DNA of 64,000 nucleotides from Sphaeroforma sirkka (Eukaryota; Opisthokonta; Ichthyosporea; Ichthyophonida): contig LUCW03000198.1 in the NCBI GenBank assembly GCA_001586965.3, forward strand, positions 26,001 through 90,000, read 5' to 3'. Positions 12,054-23,203 of this stretch are shown piece after piece. Within the stretch, counting starts at the first letter, position 1; each line of letters opens with the position of its first letter. The notes under the pieces are model-generated. The model was not told where the DNA came from. It saw nothing but the letters and a program-made list of their open reading frames with translations, and made no database searches. Made by a program: the position numbers and the translations under genes.

Positions 12054-14399
12054 GTCCGGTTGAGGGTTTCCACTTAGTGGTACCTGCAGGACCGATGCGA
12101 CAAACAATGGTGTGTTTCCAAGGCGTCTTCTTAATAGAATAGGATCCCTGATACAAGAACGTGTCGGTTTCACGGTCGACATAAATAGGTTCGTCTTGAA
12201 TCATATTAATTAAATCACGTATCCATGGGTCGGAGTAACGTAAGGGACAACACAGCGTAATGGTAGATTTAGTAATATTAACATAATTTAACAACTGTGC
12301 GATAAGTTGACAAGGTGGGTTAGCCCACGCATTATGCTTTGATAAGTCAAGCTGAAATGCATCACCTTTAGGATGAGTCAACGACCTATATTCAGAAACC
12401 TGTTTTTTTTATGTTCTGCGGCGAACATATCAACAGTAAATGGACCCCATCGTGATTGAGCGAGGTTAAACCATTTCTTATTTAGCATCCAATCGGTTGC
12501 TAATAACTCCTTGACTGTTTTCTGGTAGTCGGGCACAAGTCGAGAGAGCATGTCAGGAAGATGGTTATGTATTCCTGGTATGTGTGATTAAAAGCGAACT
12601 TGGCAATAATGTCATGCCATCGGCTCACCAACTGTGAATCAGGGTTCATATCTTTTAAGTATGTTAAAGACTTTTGATCACAGGCGACAGTAAAGTAACT
12701 TCCATAGAGGTAGTCTTTAAACTGTCTTAGCGCAGTAACTATAGCAAGGAGCTCTTGTTTAACGGTAGGGTAATTCCGTTGACTCTTATTATAACTCTTG
12801 CTAAAGAATTGTATGTAGCGCGGTTTACCATTTATCGTTTGGTAAAGCACTCCACCTACCGCTCGATCTGAAGCGTCGGTTGCTACTTGGAATGGGACAC
12901 CATCCACAGGGTACTGCATGATGGGTGCGTCCATTACTTTATTTTTGACTAGTTTAAATGCATCATCACATTCTTTAGTCCAAATCTTTCCGAAAGGTTC
13001 TTTGTGCAGCCGTAGGTGACTGAAAGGCTTTAAGTAATGAGAAAGATGCGGTACCGAATCCGAGAAAAAAGTTAACAAGCCCACACACAGAGTTCACATC
13101 TCTTCCAGTGATTGGTGTTGATAAATCCAACAGAAACTGTTTCTTGCCAGGATCAATTTCTACCCCTGCTGCAGATACTTTGTAGCCAAGTAGGTGTATA
13201 GTATCTTTAGCAAAAGAACACTTGTCTTCGTTAATCTTAAGTTTAGCATGATTAAGTCGCTTTAAGACTTCTTTAACGAGTTTAGCATGTTCATGTGCTG
13301 TCTTTGTAAAGATAACTATATCATCTAAATAGACTGATACGTTATACGACAGGTCCGCAAATAGTTCCATCATAACTTGTTGGAAGAAAGAAGGTAACAT
13401 GTGTAAGCCTTCAGGTGCACCTTCAAACTGGTACTTCTTACCTTGCCAAGTAAAGGAAAAGTATTTCCTATGAGGCTCATATATCTGTAGTTGATGGAAT
13501 GCAGCTTTTAAGTCTATCTTGGAAAAGATAGTCGCACCCTCCATTTTGCGTAGTATCTCGCTTATCTTAGGTAAGGGAAAACTATGTTGCGGAATTAGTT
13601 TGTTGATTGGCGACAGGTCTAGTACTACTCTTGTTTTACTAAACGTTCCATCAGATTTATATTGATCGACCGCTAAGAGAGCTAAGTTAAATGGGGTTGC
13701 ATCATAATTGATTTCAATTAAACCCTGTTTTAACCAATCTTCGATTTGGGGTTTGACAACGTCTTTGTGTCTCCAACTCACGTAGTTATGTGAAGGACAC
13801 TTTAACTTAGAGAAGTCGACGTTTGTTAAGTCAAGTCTAACGTGCCCATTAGAGAACTTAAACATACACCAGTCAGTTATTGCAATCTTCCTGTTTTGTA
13901 TAATTAAGTCCATAATTATATCGTTGAAGAGCGGAATAATATCCTTTGCTTCACCTTCCGGAGGTTTAGGTATCTTTAACATATTATCATCTGACTGATC
14001 TTTATTCGGGTCTAGCCCATTAGGCAGACCAGTGAGTGTTATACCTAAACTGAGAAGATCAGTCATACCTATAATTAAATCGTATTTCTGAGACATGTCA
14101 GTAACGATTAGGTGAGTCTTCACTTCTCTTCTATCTGACAGCATTATGTGTGCATAGTCAATGGCTTGTTCGCAAGTAGTAACTTTGCCATTTCCCAAGA
14201 TTAAATCAGTTGTTTCGTTATGGACAGCCATATCTGTAGCGTAGGCTACTCGGCATGAGATAGCAGAGACTTCAGCCCCTGGATCAAATAGTGCCACAAC
14301 TTTTTCTCCATTTACGAAAACTGTTTGAAAGATACGTTCATCTCCTTTGGTATGGATTTTATTGAACATTTTCTCATAATCTTGCTCTAGTGCACACAT
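12054..14399 (-). pseudogene. E1 pol: protease, RT, RNase H, NPP domain, 3' truncated (minus copy)
   Basis: The first 474 codons (14399-12975) are intact. The aspartic protease has ALFDPGAEVSAIS (DPGA in place of the usual DTGA/DSGA) and a flap-side YDLIIGMTD. The RT has KIDLKAAFHQLQI, APEGL and catalytic YLDDIVIF. A one-base shift near 13040 moves to RNase H (13084-12500), with TDASDRAVGG and the usual VACDQKSLTYL strand. Further small indels lead to the next domain, with VDMFAAE, then LDLSKHNAWANPPCQLI, then WKHTIVCRIGPAG (12381-12060). It is cut at about 12054 by the inverted junction, so the tail and 3' LTR are missing. Its codon just after the gag TGA is in frame with gag. Confidence 0.85.
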
Positions 14400-14408
14400 A
14401 TGGTACTG

Positions 14409-16433
14409 TCAGTGCTTAACTTGGACGTCCGGTAAGTCCTTGCAATCCTCTTTGTGCCAACCGTTAGTACCCTTGCAAGTAGCACACTCTTTCATATAGT
14501 ATCCAAAATCTGGCTTGCCTGGTGCACACTTAACAGGGTCGTGTCTACCATTCCACTTGCCATTACGTTTTGTGAAATTGTAACCACACTTCTTGCAAGG
14601 CGCTCTCACCTTCTTTTCACCTTTCGGTTCGGTAGAAGTAAAGCCAGTACCCCCTCCAGTAGTAGTGCGAGGTTTCTTAGTACTACGCGCAGTGTTTGTC
14701 TCTACTGCGTTACGCTTAGTGGGCTGAGTGTAGCTCGTGGTACTAAGTATTCTAGTAGAGGGATTGGTATGCTTGTGAACTATCTTCTCAAAGACAGACC
14801 AAGGCATAGATCGCAAATCACCATAGGCGATGATGTCATCATTGACTTTCTTAAAGAGGTTAGCTCCCAGAGTCTCCATCATCTGACAAATTAATAAATA
14901 TTCGCCAGTATAGGTACGACCACCCATCCGAGTATTCATATGTGTCATATGAGCTAGAGCACCTCGAATAGTGGTATCGTTCGCAAAGAACTTGCGAGAC
15001 TCTAGAAGTTCACGGTCACGTGCATCTTCAAAAAAAGGTGTTAAGTATATTATCACGCAACTGGTGCCAGGGTTGGGCTTTCCAGTTGGGCTCATGAGCC
15101 TTCAAGATAGTTCGCCATTCACCTGGCTCACAGAAATGAATAAAGGCATTCATCATCTGCTTATCCCTAAGGCTGGCAGACTCCTTAAGTTGGTCGAAGG
15201 CCTTCAGTGTCTCCACTGTACTCTCATTAGTAGAGAAATTGACCTCAGCCTGCGCGTTACCTAGCTGCTTTATAAAGCTTGGTTCTAAGCGTTCACGAGG
15301 CTCATGCTCAGTGCTACGGGCTGCTAGTGCCAAGATGGTGTCTATTTCCTTTCTCTTGTTATCGATTAGATAGCGAATGTTATCCGCTTTCCTAACGTCA
15401 AGGTCAGAGTCATTCAATAGACGGTCCTCAAGGACTTGCATATCAGAGCGTAATAGCCTGAGACGAGTATGTCTGGTTCTCACTTCCTCATCCTCAGGAT
15501 TAGAGCGGGAACTCTCTAACGAGGTACTGGTGTAGCGATTGCCAAAATCGTGATTACCAGGGTTAGTTGGCAAATGAGGGTCGATATTACGAGGATGGTA
15601 AGCCTCATCGAGTTCCATACGATCATATCCTCTGACAGGGTTAGGTTTGTCAAGAGAATGGTCAATGGTAGCATCAGAGCTATAGAGATTAAATTTTGAA
15701 ATATCTCCTCTCTCACCAGTGGTAACTGGCTTAGTGGTACATGTACTGGCTGGTAACCCAGTAGGTCTCGGGTTCGAAACTCGGCCCGGAATTTTCTTCT
15801 TCTTCGGTATGGAAGAATATCAGCCACGTGGGACACGATAGAGGGGTCCACAACTGCTGCTGCCGCTAGCTCCTTCAAGAGCGCTTCAGTGCGGTTCAAT
15901 TGGCGTCGAGATTGAGAGGATCCAACCACTCGTTGTCGAGTTATGGCGTCCTCAACTTCGGCCCCAAGATTTGAGCTGGATGGAATGACTTCTCCATCGA
16001 TGGCGAATCCGAAATTTTCGGACAGGTCCAATACTTCCTTTTCACTCCGGATTTGTGCTGGAGTGTCCTTTAGATGTGGAGTTATAATGTCCCCGACATT
16101 CGTATCCACGAATTTTCCAGCCTTTCGACGTTCATCCCCAATATTTGACGGTACGTGGTCAGGGGGCAAGCTGGGGTCCTGAGCTTCACTCCTAGGTGAT
16201 ACAAGGACGCTGGCGAGCCTTTCCGCGGTAGTAGATACCTCTTCTTCCAAGGCTTTAGGATCCGACGAGTCATCCTCAGAATTATCCTCTGTACCAACCT
16301 TAGAATTGGCTTCCCCAACAGTTTCCTCGGCAGGCTCAACTCCAGACAGGCTAGGTGTTTCCACAGGGACCTCAGGAACCTCGGCAGGCTTAGAGCTAGC
16401 GGCTCCCTTGCCTTTAGAAGTACCCTTAGCCAT
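14409..16433 (-). pseudogene. E1 gag (minus copy), frameshifted
   Basis: The ATG at 16433 begins MAKGTSKGKGAASS. The acidic, Ser/Glu-rich N-terminal part is open to 15516. The next part continues in another frame from about 15690 (ISKFNLYSSDATIDHSL, then MELDEAYHPRN) to 15028, and a third piece runs 15095-14409. The first shift coincides with a tRNA-like sequence embedded at 15720-15795, so it may result from that insertion. The C-terminus has CKKCGYNF...GRHDPVKC and CATCKGTNGWHKEDC, two atypical knuckles. The gene ends in TGA at 14411-14409, followed in frame by CAG TAC CAT ATG of pol. Confidence 0.8.
15720..15795 (+). repeat. tRNA-derived (SINE-like) sequence with A and B boxes inside E1 gag
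   Basis: On the plus strand TGGCTTAGTGG (15727-15737) fits the pol III A box. GGTTCGAAAC (15771-15780) fits the B box at the spacing found in tRNAs. Between them ACTGG...CCAGT can form an anticodon-type stem, and TCGGG-TTCGAAA-CTCGG forms a T arm with one or two wobble pairs. The sequences that would form the acceptor stem do not pair, so this is not a functional tRNA. TTTT and TTC-rich sequence follows. It is most simply a tRNA-derived SINE head or a tRNA pseudogene. Confidence 0.55.
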
Positions 16434-17107
16434 AGTATTTGCTGGATAGTAAACCGATGTTAGACAGTCTAAAAGCAGTAAACTACTGTAACTACTAAAT
16501 AACTGAAAAATATGTAAACTTCGATGGAAATTACTAGGTTTTAAACTATATTAAACTAAAATACAATTTAGTCAGTTAGGATTTAGCAGTGGTAGCTTGT
16601 GTAAGAATGATCGGGACTGCCTCTTGTTAAGAGCCTAAATATCCTCGATCACACAGGGCGTACCTCTAGCTGTTCTTTATTGAATAATTTTCACTAGAAG
16701 TACTAAATGTTCATGACCACTTGCCTAATTTGTAAATAGACATAATAACGTAAGTCACGTTAATACATTAGCTGATATAAATAAAGTTCCATCTGAAGAA
16801 AAGTTAAAAAAAGAAAAAGACTTATTGGATTTTGGAGATTGGCGGGAGGACCAAAATCTATAAGTAGTAGTTCGGAGATTATAAAATTTAGTTTATAATA
16901 TCCTACATCTACTAATGTCTCAAATAGGTCCAAGTAGATGAGTCATACCAAATACTCAGGCTATTGGAGCCATCAAAGTGAATTTAGAACACTTTGGAAA
17001 TATTGGAAAAAGAGCTTGTATTAAATTATTTAGAATACAAATAAAAACCAATGTATTATCTCAATTGATCTTGATATTTTAGACTGACCGGAGGCCGTAT
17101 TTCTACA
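16434..17107 (-). mobile_element. E1 5' LTR and leader (minus copy)
   Basis: Read on the minus strand it starts TGTAGAAATACGG at 17107 and runs to the gag ATG. It is nearly identical to 11146-11819, apart from scattered substitutions and a few indels. The outer flank (17108 on) is element B. Confidence 0.8.
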
Positions 17108-17906
17108 GGTGGCCTGGATCGGAAGTATTATAGGCGGAACCAACAGGCGCGATGTTTTGGTTTGAACCGATGTATACTTGTAGCGGATTCTCATACTGTC
17201 GCATTTCCATAAAATTGACTTTGCGTTCAAAATCTCGAAGTTGGGTCTCGAGTGACACCGAAGGGTTTAACTTCATGCACGCCAATACATTTCTGTATGC
17301 GTTATCTTCCAGATATTGTTCGTGTGTACGTACAATATAAGCGGTGGCGTCCTGGAACGACATGGACTGCAATTTTTGTTCGTTCTCCATAACTAAATTC
17401 AAAAGTGCCTTGGGTGCCACTTCTTTCTGTAGTGCCCTATGGAGGCCTATTTGCATATGAATCGGGTCTAATTTGTGAAATTTTGCATTCTTATGCCAAT
17501 CCAAAATAAACGCATGCAGCTGTAATTTCTGCGGATTATCCAAAAAATAGTTGCCCTGTGGATTAGGTGGCCATTCCTTGGATGTCCGTTTATCGACCGT
17601 TATTGTGCAAGTCTTTAACGTCTCGTTAGTTGTATGAATTAAGCCTTGCAACGCACGAGCGTCTTCAGTGCGTCCCGCAGCTTCTGCTTGCATCATACGT
17701 TGGGTGAGAAGAAATACCTGCGTTTTCATCTCTGCCGCGGTAAATTCATTAATGCACGCCTCCGTAGGTGATGATATCTTACATCGTTTCACCTCCTGTG
17801 AGTCTTCTAGGTAGCGATCGTGGTGAGCAGGCAAGTGCATACGGAAAGCCAGCGTATCGATAAGTACATTAGCATTATGCTGACCATTCTTCTTTCGATT
17901 GCGCAC
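17108..17906 (-). pseudogene. Element B gag-like protein, 3' truncated by E1
   Basis: This is an open frame of 267 codons from the ATG at 17906. The middle reads LLTQRMMQAEAAGRTEDARAL, and then WPPNPQGNYFL, HAFILDWHKNAKFHKLD and a long helical region. The same order occurs in the F2 gags (an ELCQAIEENNTARAEALRG helix, then RTWPDWPLDRYQL), so this is probably the capsid part of a related Ty3 gag. It ends SAYNTSDPG where E1 begins. The homologous continuation appears at 7140 and, in reverse, at 20330. No knuckle is present in the remaining part. Confidence 0.5.
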
Positions 17907-18064
17907 GACGATGCTGTTGTAATTTATCCCGAAATAAATTCGCTGCCGCCTGATCGTGAGGTTGTTGGCGTGGAGATTTCATCACTCTGCGAAATATTAT
18001 TTATTTCAAAAAATGACAAGTATGTATATTACAATGTATGAACATATGGTTTGGCTCTCATAAT

Positions 18065-19253
18065 CGCTGTAGTGGTTCAGGAAAGATTAGCGTTTGCCGG
18101 GATTTGCGGGTTAGGTGAGAAGAGGTTTGCATTATGCTTCGCTTGGTAAGCCTTCTGGGGACGATCTGCGGTAGATTGGAGGATGTCTGCGTTAGTGGAG
18201 TTGACAAGTGGGATCAGTAGTGCATCCATGCTGCGGTCAAGAATTTTTGGCGCTCGTTCATGTGTGCAGCGGGCCTCCCACTTGGTGCGGAGATAATGGA
18301 TTAAAGCTGCTTTCGTAGCGTCGGGATGTTGTTGGGAGCGGGGGTCGACGTCAGTGCTGCATGTAGTTTTACCTGGGCGACAGCGTCGCTAGGAACACAA
18401 AGGCGGATGAAACTGATGGAGTTTCCGCGGCGATTTGGTTGAGATACCGATTTAGACGGAAGATACCAAAGAAAGTGGTGGCGATTGAGGACTGGTTGGG
18501 CATGCCAGTAATTTTCAAATACTGATTGGGATGGGGGCTTGCCGTTAGGGAAAATTGCTCGGAAGAAGAGCCATACCGGAGTTATGTCATCCATTTCATG
18601 AAGAGTTTTGTCCGGCATCGGGCGGCCCACCACTTTCGTCAAAAGGTGTTCGGGTACTGGCGGCTGCGGTTGGGACTGAGAAGCTGGTAGGGTCGGGCGT
18701 TTTTAGGGCTCGGTTTTGTAGGTTTGTCCACTTTTGAGCGGTAACTGGGAGGCACACTGCTGCTATTGGGCGCCTGTGACCGCGGTCTGTTTTCAGGCGG
18801 AGCAGGTGGGCTTGTGGGGCCAAATCGGAAAGTGTCGGGTGTGTCTTTATCTATAGGTGCACGGGTTTGGGATTTAAGGTCCCGGAGTTTGGATTCAAGG
18901 TTGGTTGTTTTTGCACAGAGGTTAGTGAGCATTTGGTGTATGGTTGATTTCCATTGGTCATCAGTCAAAGGCTCCTTGGAGATGGGCCTATCATTGTTCG
19001 GGATTGTTAGAGCCGGTCCCAAAATTTGATTGATATTGGCCTGTAGAGTACTGACCTGGGCAGGGAGGTTTGTGATCGATTTTTGTATGTCCAATTTCCA
19101 TTGGTCATTGGGTAAGGAGTCGTTGGGGACGAACGTCTCAATTTGGGATTCGGCCTGGCCCGACATTTTTCGCAGATGTGTGACTGTGGGGCTGTGGGAG
19201 TGTGGGTACCCAGACTCCCTACTGTATTTTATTGTTTTTGATTGAAAATCCAA
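18065..19253 (-). pseudogene. Element B region: gag/ORF1-like protein in three frames
   Basis: A 204-codon frame begins at 19253. It contains two related helical units, each with DQWK(L/S) followed by (L/T)xxL heptads (19170-19040 and 18990-18870), then a Pro/Ser/Arg-rich linker. Coding similarity continues in a second frame (18642-18301, LHEMDDITPVWLFF) and then a third (RTKWEARCTHERAPKIL, to about 18065). The domain layout of coiled coil, linker and globular part resembles a gag or LINE ORF1. I cannot assign a family. Two frameshifts make it a pseudogene as assembled. Confidence 0.4.
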
Positions 19254-19526
19254 CTTTTAAGTCAACGTTTTGGTGGGGTCTGTGGGTTTTTTGAAAGTGG
19301 TATTCAGTTCTACACTGGTGACCTACTGGTCACCGAGATTTACGTTTCGGAAACGAAAATTTGAATCAAAGGTCCATCGTGAAAAACAAATATGGGGAAG
19401 TGAAAAATAAATACATAGGACCGCTTCGCCGACGACGACAAATTTTGAGGGGTAGCCATGTTTAAGTGTAGGTCCGCTGGGTCCAAAAAAATTCTACCAG
19501 GCGATTTCACTTACGTTTTTGAGTTC

Positions 19527-19942
19527 TAATACCAATCCGAATCATTAGGCTGCATTTCATCAGGGGTCGGAAATGTTTGTGCCCGATTTTGAGCGTTTGT
19601 CAACAACTGCGCTCAACGAGTAGCATGAACATGATCATCTGATGCCTGATACCAGTCCGGACCATTAGCCGGCATCTCATCAAGAGTCGGAATTGTCTGG
19701 TCTCGATTTTGAGTGTTCTTCAGCAATCGTTCGCGGCGCGTAACATGGACATTCGCGTAAGGAGCCGCTTGAGGTATGGGCTTCGTGTGTCCAATCCTGC
19801 GCTTTACCGGGCTAATTTGCTTTACGTTGATAGCCCCGCTATCAGATAACTGGTTAGACAGCTCTGCTTGTGTTGGGTATTGAGGGGCCCATGTGTGTGG
19901 CCTTGTTGATTCGGCCTCAGACTCAGAAAAATCATCATCCAT
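19527..19942 (-). pseudogene. Element B ORF with a diverged tandem repeat
   Basis: The frame starting at 19942 (MDDDFSESEAES) runs 109 codons to a stop. The words RLLKNTQNRDQTIPTLDEM and then DWYQ (minus strand, about 19740-19645) are repeated downstream in diverged form (LLTNAQNRAQTFPTPDEMQ, then DWYQ, about 19625-19530) beyond that stop. The unit is about 115 bp. Function unknown. Confidence 0.4.
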
Positions 19943-20020
19943 TATCGCCTGGGCCGTTCCTGGGGTATAGATGTGGCAGTCTCTGTCAGTGACAACTTAC
20001 AGAGTTGACGGAGTTGGTCC

Positions 20021-21191
20021 TTAATAAGACGACACTTTTCTTTTGCCTCCTTCACATGCAACAACGTATTCAAGTGGCCTGCTTGATCCATTCTGGGGCT
20101 TGGCTAATCCCATCCAAGGTTTAATTGAGTACTGGGCTTCAGACTGCAGCCGATTCAACTTTAAATGTAACCTCACCGTGTCGTCGTCTCCGGGTGCCGG
20201 TGTGTTGGCGCATGCTGTCTCCACTTTATTGCATAGTTTATCCGTCATAATCCAGTCGAGGAGTGAGGATGGGGGTAAGCCAATGCCGCACCAGACCACG
20301 GATGAATTCGGTATGTGTTGGCTGGCCTGGATCGGAAGTATCATAGGCGGAACCAGCAAGCGCGATGATTTGGTTTGAACCGAAATCTGGAAGTAGTACT
20401 TCAACAGCGTGATTAGCCGGGGTATGAGGAACATCTGTTGATGTGTCAGGGACGGGTGAGGGTACGGTGGTTCTTCAACATGCTGAAGTAAAAATTTAAG
20501 GTGTTCGTGGAGGGTCCAGATACCGTGGAAGTCGTGGCACTCCTGTAATTGCTGAAGGAGGGCAGGACCAATGGGCGGCAGGTTCGAGCCTACCAGGATG
20601 CGTCGAATCAGTTGTTGAATGCAGGTAAAGTGGCTGGTAGTGAGCTTGTGGCTACCGAGGCAGACAGGGCAGAGACAGCCGTCGGTGCGGTAGTCGAGCA
20701 ATGTGAACATGTACGTATTCGTTACAATCATAGCACAGAGCCGGATTGGTGTAGACTCGAAGCAGCGATTGAAGCTGTCCTGTCTGGCTGTGTCTCGGTT
20801 TGAGGTTGGCGGTTTACCCATAACCAGTTGGTAGTAGTATTGGGGTCGGGCCATTGCCGATCTCCTTGTTGGACCAACGTTTTGTTGAGTTTTTCTTGAT
20901 GTCGTCACAGCGTTGGCGGAGGGCTACATGATCGGGTGTACGCCCGCCCGTGGTTTTGTGTACAGTTTTCAGGTGAGCATAGATACTGTACGGGAAGCGC
21001 AGTGATGGTTTGTCGTGGGCCCGGGCGGGTTGCGTCAGAGGGGTAAGTGGATATGTGCTGGCCATTGAGTCGAGTTGTATTCCCAGGCAACCTCCGAGGT
21101 AGTCCGCGAATGGTCGCGCGGGGAGCAGGCCGCAAAAGTGAAGTAAGTTTAGCATCCTAATTATAAGGGTATTATGCCAAGGAATAGGCAA
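20021..21191 (-). pseudogene. Element B region: two overlapping minus-strand frames, unclassified
   Basis: Frame one is 21191-20814 (125 codons) and frame two is 20908-20021 (295 codons). They read as one protein broken near 20850, since both cover the segment around LPTGYG / YYYQLVMGKPP. Frame two has a Cys-rich motif, CLCPVCLGSHKLTTSHFTC, that could bind zinc. Part of its 3' half matches DNA at 7140 and 17108-17170, but there a different frame is the more plausible one. I recognise no RT, integrase or transposase motif. Confidence 0.35.
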
Positions 21192-21525
21192 TGATTATGA
21201 TGTTTTGATATTAATTGTCTGTTTTAAATTGTTTTGCCTTGTCTATCCATGGATAGTGTATAGCTGATGTATAGCCATTATAATAATTTGTTATGAGTAT
21301 GTATAGACGTGTAAATGTCGTCTGTGTTATGAATATGTCTCTACGTGTATCTATCGTCTATTGAATGTCTTGTTATGTAGTACCTAGTTAATTGATAGAT
21401 AATATGTCAGATCACGGTAATGTCAAGCAAGCTGCTATCGTATATATGTCTATACCAGTTTGCTTGTTAATATTATCGGTTGAGTATAGGTACACTCGTG
21501 CATTCGTCACTCATGCGTGCAGTAA
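21192..21525. other. AT-rich spacer, no feature seen
   Basis: Short TATAGAC/TGTCTAT-like words recur at 21250-21420, but there is no ORF, LTR or RNA gene that I can support. Confidence 0.5.
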
Positions 21526-22213
21526 GGACGCAGCCCCGGCCAGACATACCAACTACCAAGGCCACTGTAATCTTGTACCAGCCGTCGCTGTCGTCGACTC
21601 TCACGAGTCTGAATCCGCTTACGGTATGCAGGCACTACGTTCGGATCATCAAACGCATCTGCCGTCACTCATGTGGGAGAGCCCTCTAACCAGCGTACCA
21701 GGTACTCCGATTGCTAAGTTGCCTCATTGTGGCGGTGTGATATGATGTATCGGAATGTCGATCCCCCTTCTCTCCATAGCGATTCATCGAGCGGTGGCTC
21801 CGTGGCTCGGTGGACTAGCCGAATAATCTCCACATTAACCGGACAGTCTCTAAGTTGCGTTGGTTTGCTGCCATCCTTGTCTCGTAAATGATAACTCTGA
21901 TTTAAACGACTTTGAACAACGTATGGGCCTAACAGAGGCTTCATAGCTTTGGTAGTCGCGCCATGTGCGAGTACCATTACAACATCTCCAGGCTTAAACT
22001 CAATTAAATCAAACTTCCACATCTGGTCAGTGGCCTCCGCCATAGCATCTGTGTATTTGATAGTTTTCTGATGAAGTTTCGGCAGAATCGTCTTCTCCAG
22101 GTCATCCAATCGTTTAAGCCGTACATCATTCGTGGTCAGAATATGATCAGGTAAGTCATCAGTCATGTCGGCAAATGGAACATTGCGGCGCCCAAAGTAG
22201 ACACTGAAAAAAC
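21526..22213 (-). pseudogene. Ty3 integrase C-terminus and chromodomain fragment (third family)
   Basis: Read on the minus strand it starts SVYFGRRNVPFADMTDDLPD. It continues through the integrase C-terminal GPY/F-type module (FKPGDVVMVLAHGATTKAM, LLGPYVVQSR). After a one-base shift near 21715 it gives EYLVRWLEGSPT, a stop at 21671-21669 where other copies have Trp, and then VTADAFDDPNVVPAYRK, a chromodomain ending. It is clearly related to, but diverged from, the F2 and F2-D termini. The catalytic core is absent. Confidence 0.8.
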
Positions 22214-22529
22214 CTCTCCAGTGAAATGTGACATGGTAACCAGTGAAAGTATGTTATTCAGGCTGTATATCTCTGATAGTTGAGTTAGTGTAAAGACTAT
22301 ATTTGGGTAACGTAATGATTATGTTCATATTCAAAACTTGTGCTTGCTGACATAATTTGTACATTACTTGGTACAGAGACAGGCTCTTCTATCGTTGCAG
22401 ACAAGGAATGCACATCCAGCCAAATGAGAACAACAGCTAGTAACCACAACGATAATGACTACGTATCAAGGTGTGTTTTACATTTTTGAAAAGGATTGTC
22501 GATTCTCTGTAAGGTGAAACTCGGTAAAA
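22214..22529. other. Spacer upstream of the protease gene
   Basis: AT-rich, with no supported gene. The protease frame first opens at about 22528, after an in-frame TAA. A (T)TAG at about 22565 could be a splice acceptor, but nothing confirms an upstream exon. Confidence 0.4.
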
Positions 22530-22632
22530 ATTTTATTAATCCCCATATTCCCAACCTACAATTAGCAGTGAACTGCCAGGGAAATTAGAGCATCAAACAT
22601 ATCAGGCCGAAATCCATGCATCGGGTGCACCA

Positions 22633-23031
22633 ATGAAGGAAAAGCTGGCTGCAAACCGCAACGTACGCCTAGCAGCCAAACGAAGCAAGACGCTTGGCAA
22701 GTACAGAGTGTTAATGACTAGCAAAAACAAGTTGTATCACTCTACGTTGTTGAGAAAGAGAGTGCCGCCTTCTACAATAAGCAGTGGAAACAGTGAACAT
22801 GTAGAAAAGAAGCGAAAAGAGATAATCAACGTAGATACCAATGTAGTGAAAGGTACTGTGGCAGAGTTGAAGTCATTTTATGTCTGCGGCTGGATCTTGC
22901 AGGAGAGCGTTGTAGTACAATGCTGCAAACCAGGGGAGTGGATCAAAGGCTCGCTTATATCCGGGGTATTCTACAATTTATCACAATTACCCTCTCTGGC
23001 TGTTCGTTTTTGTGATGCTGATGTGTGGTAA
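22633..23031 (+). pseudogene. Ulp1/SENP-like cysteine protease, N-terminal part, interrupted by an F2 LTR
   Basis: ATG at 22633; the frame is open about 35 codons further upstream. A basic N-terminal region (RLAAKRSKTLGKYRV) precedes VCGWILQESVV and GEWIKGSLISGVFYNL. The latter resembles the substrate-groove segment WLND..INFYL of Ulp1-type C48 peptidases. At 23024 the F2 LTR begins and the frame ends a few codons into it. The rest of the protein resumes at 27115. Joining the flanks would give a protein of about 300 residues, a normal length for this family. Confidence 0.7.
22842..23023 (+). repeat. 182-bp direct repeat, left copy
   Basis: This is the same sequence as 26933-27114. It begins TGTAGTGAAAGG and ends GATGCTGATG, and flanks the truncated F2-A insertion in the protease gene. 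The size far exceeds the 4-6 bp target duplication of Ty3 elements. Confidence 0.9.
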
Positions 23032-23203
23032 AAGTCCCCTTAAACCACTATCAGTGTGAAGTTAGAATTAATTTACAATTAATTCACACGAGGTGAATTA
23101 TTTGTAGACCACGTAGACAATCAAATATAAGAATAAATACACCGCACTGAGCCTCAGGGAGACGCAGTAGGTTTTAGTATCGTATTTTGATGTGTTTACT
23201 ACA
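23024..23203 (+). mobile_element. F2-A 5' LTR (180 bp)
   Basis: TGTGGTAAAAGTCCCC at the start and GTGTTTACTACA at the end give TG...CA termini, with an inverted match TGTGGTAAA/TGTAGTAAA. The same 178-180 bp unit occurs at 32404-32582, 41143-41313, 52292-52471 and 61523-61700. It contains a stem (GTGTGAA...TTCACAC), a TATA-like run (ATATAAGAATAAATA) and CTGAGCCTCAG. Confidence 0.85.

Noticed and set aside
15720-15795. Functional tRNA-Thr gene
   Set aside because: The acceptor and D stems do not pair; it is only tRNA-derived.
7368-17107. A DIRS-type retrotransposon, suggested by inverted ends and an NPP domain
   Set aside because: The two halves are separate E1 copies; RT and protease are Ty3-like and there is no tyrosine recombinase.
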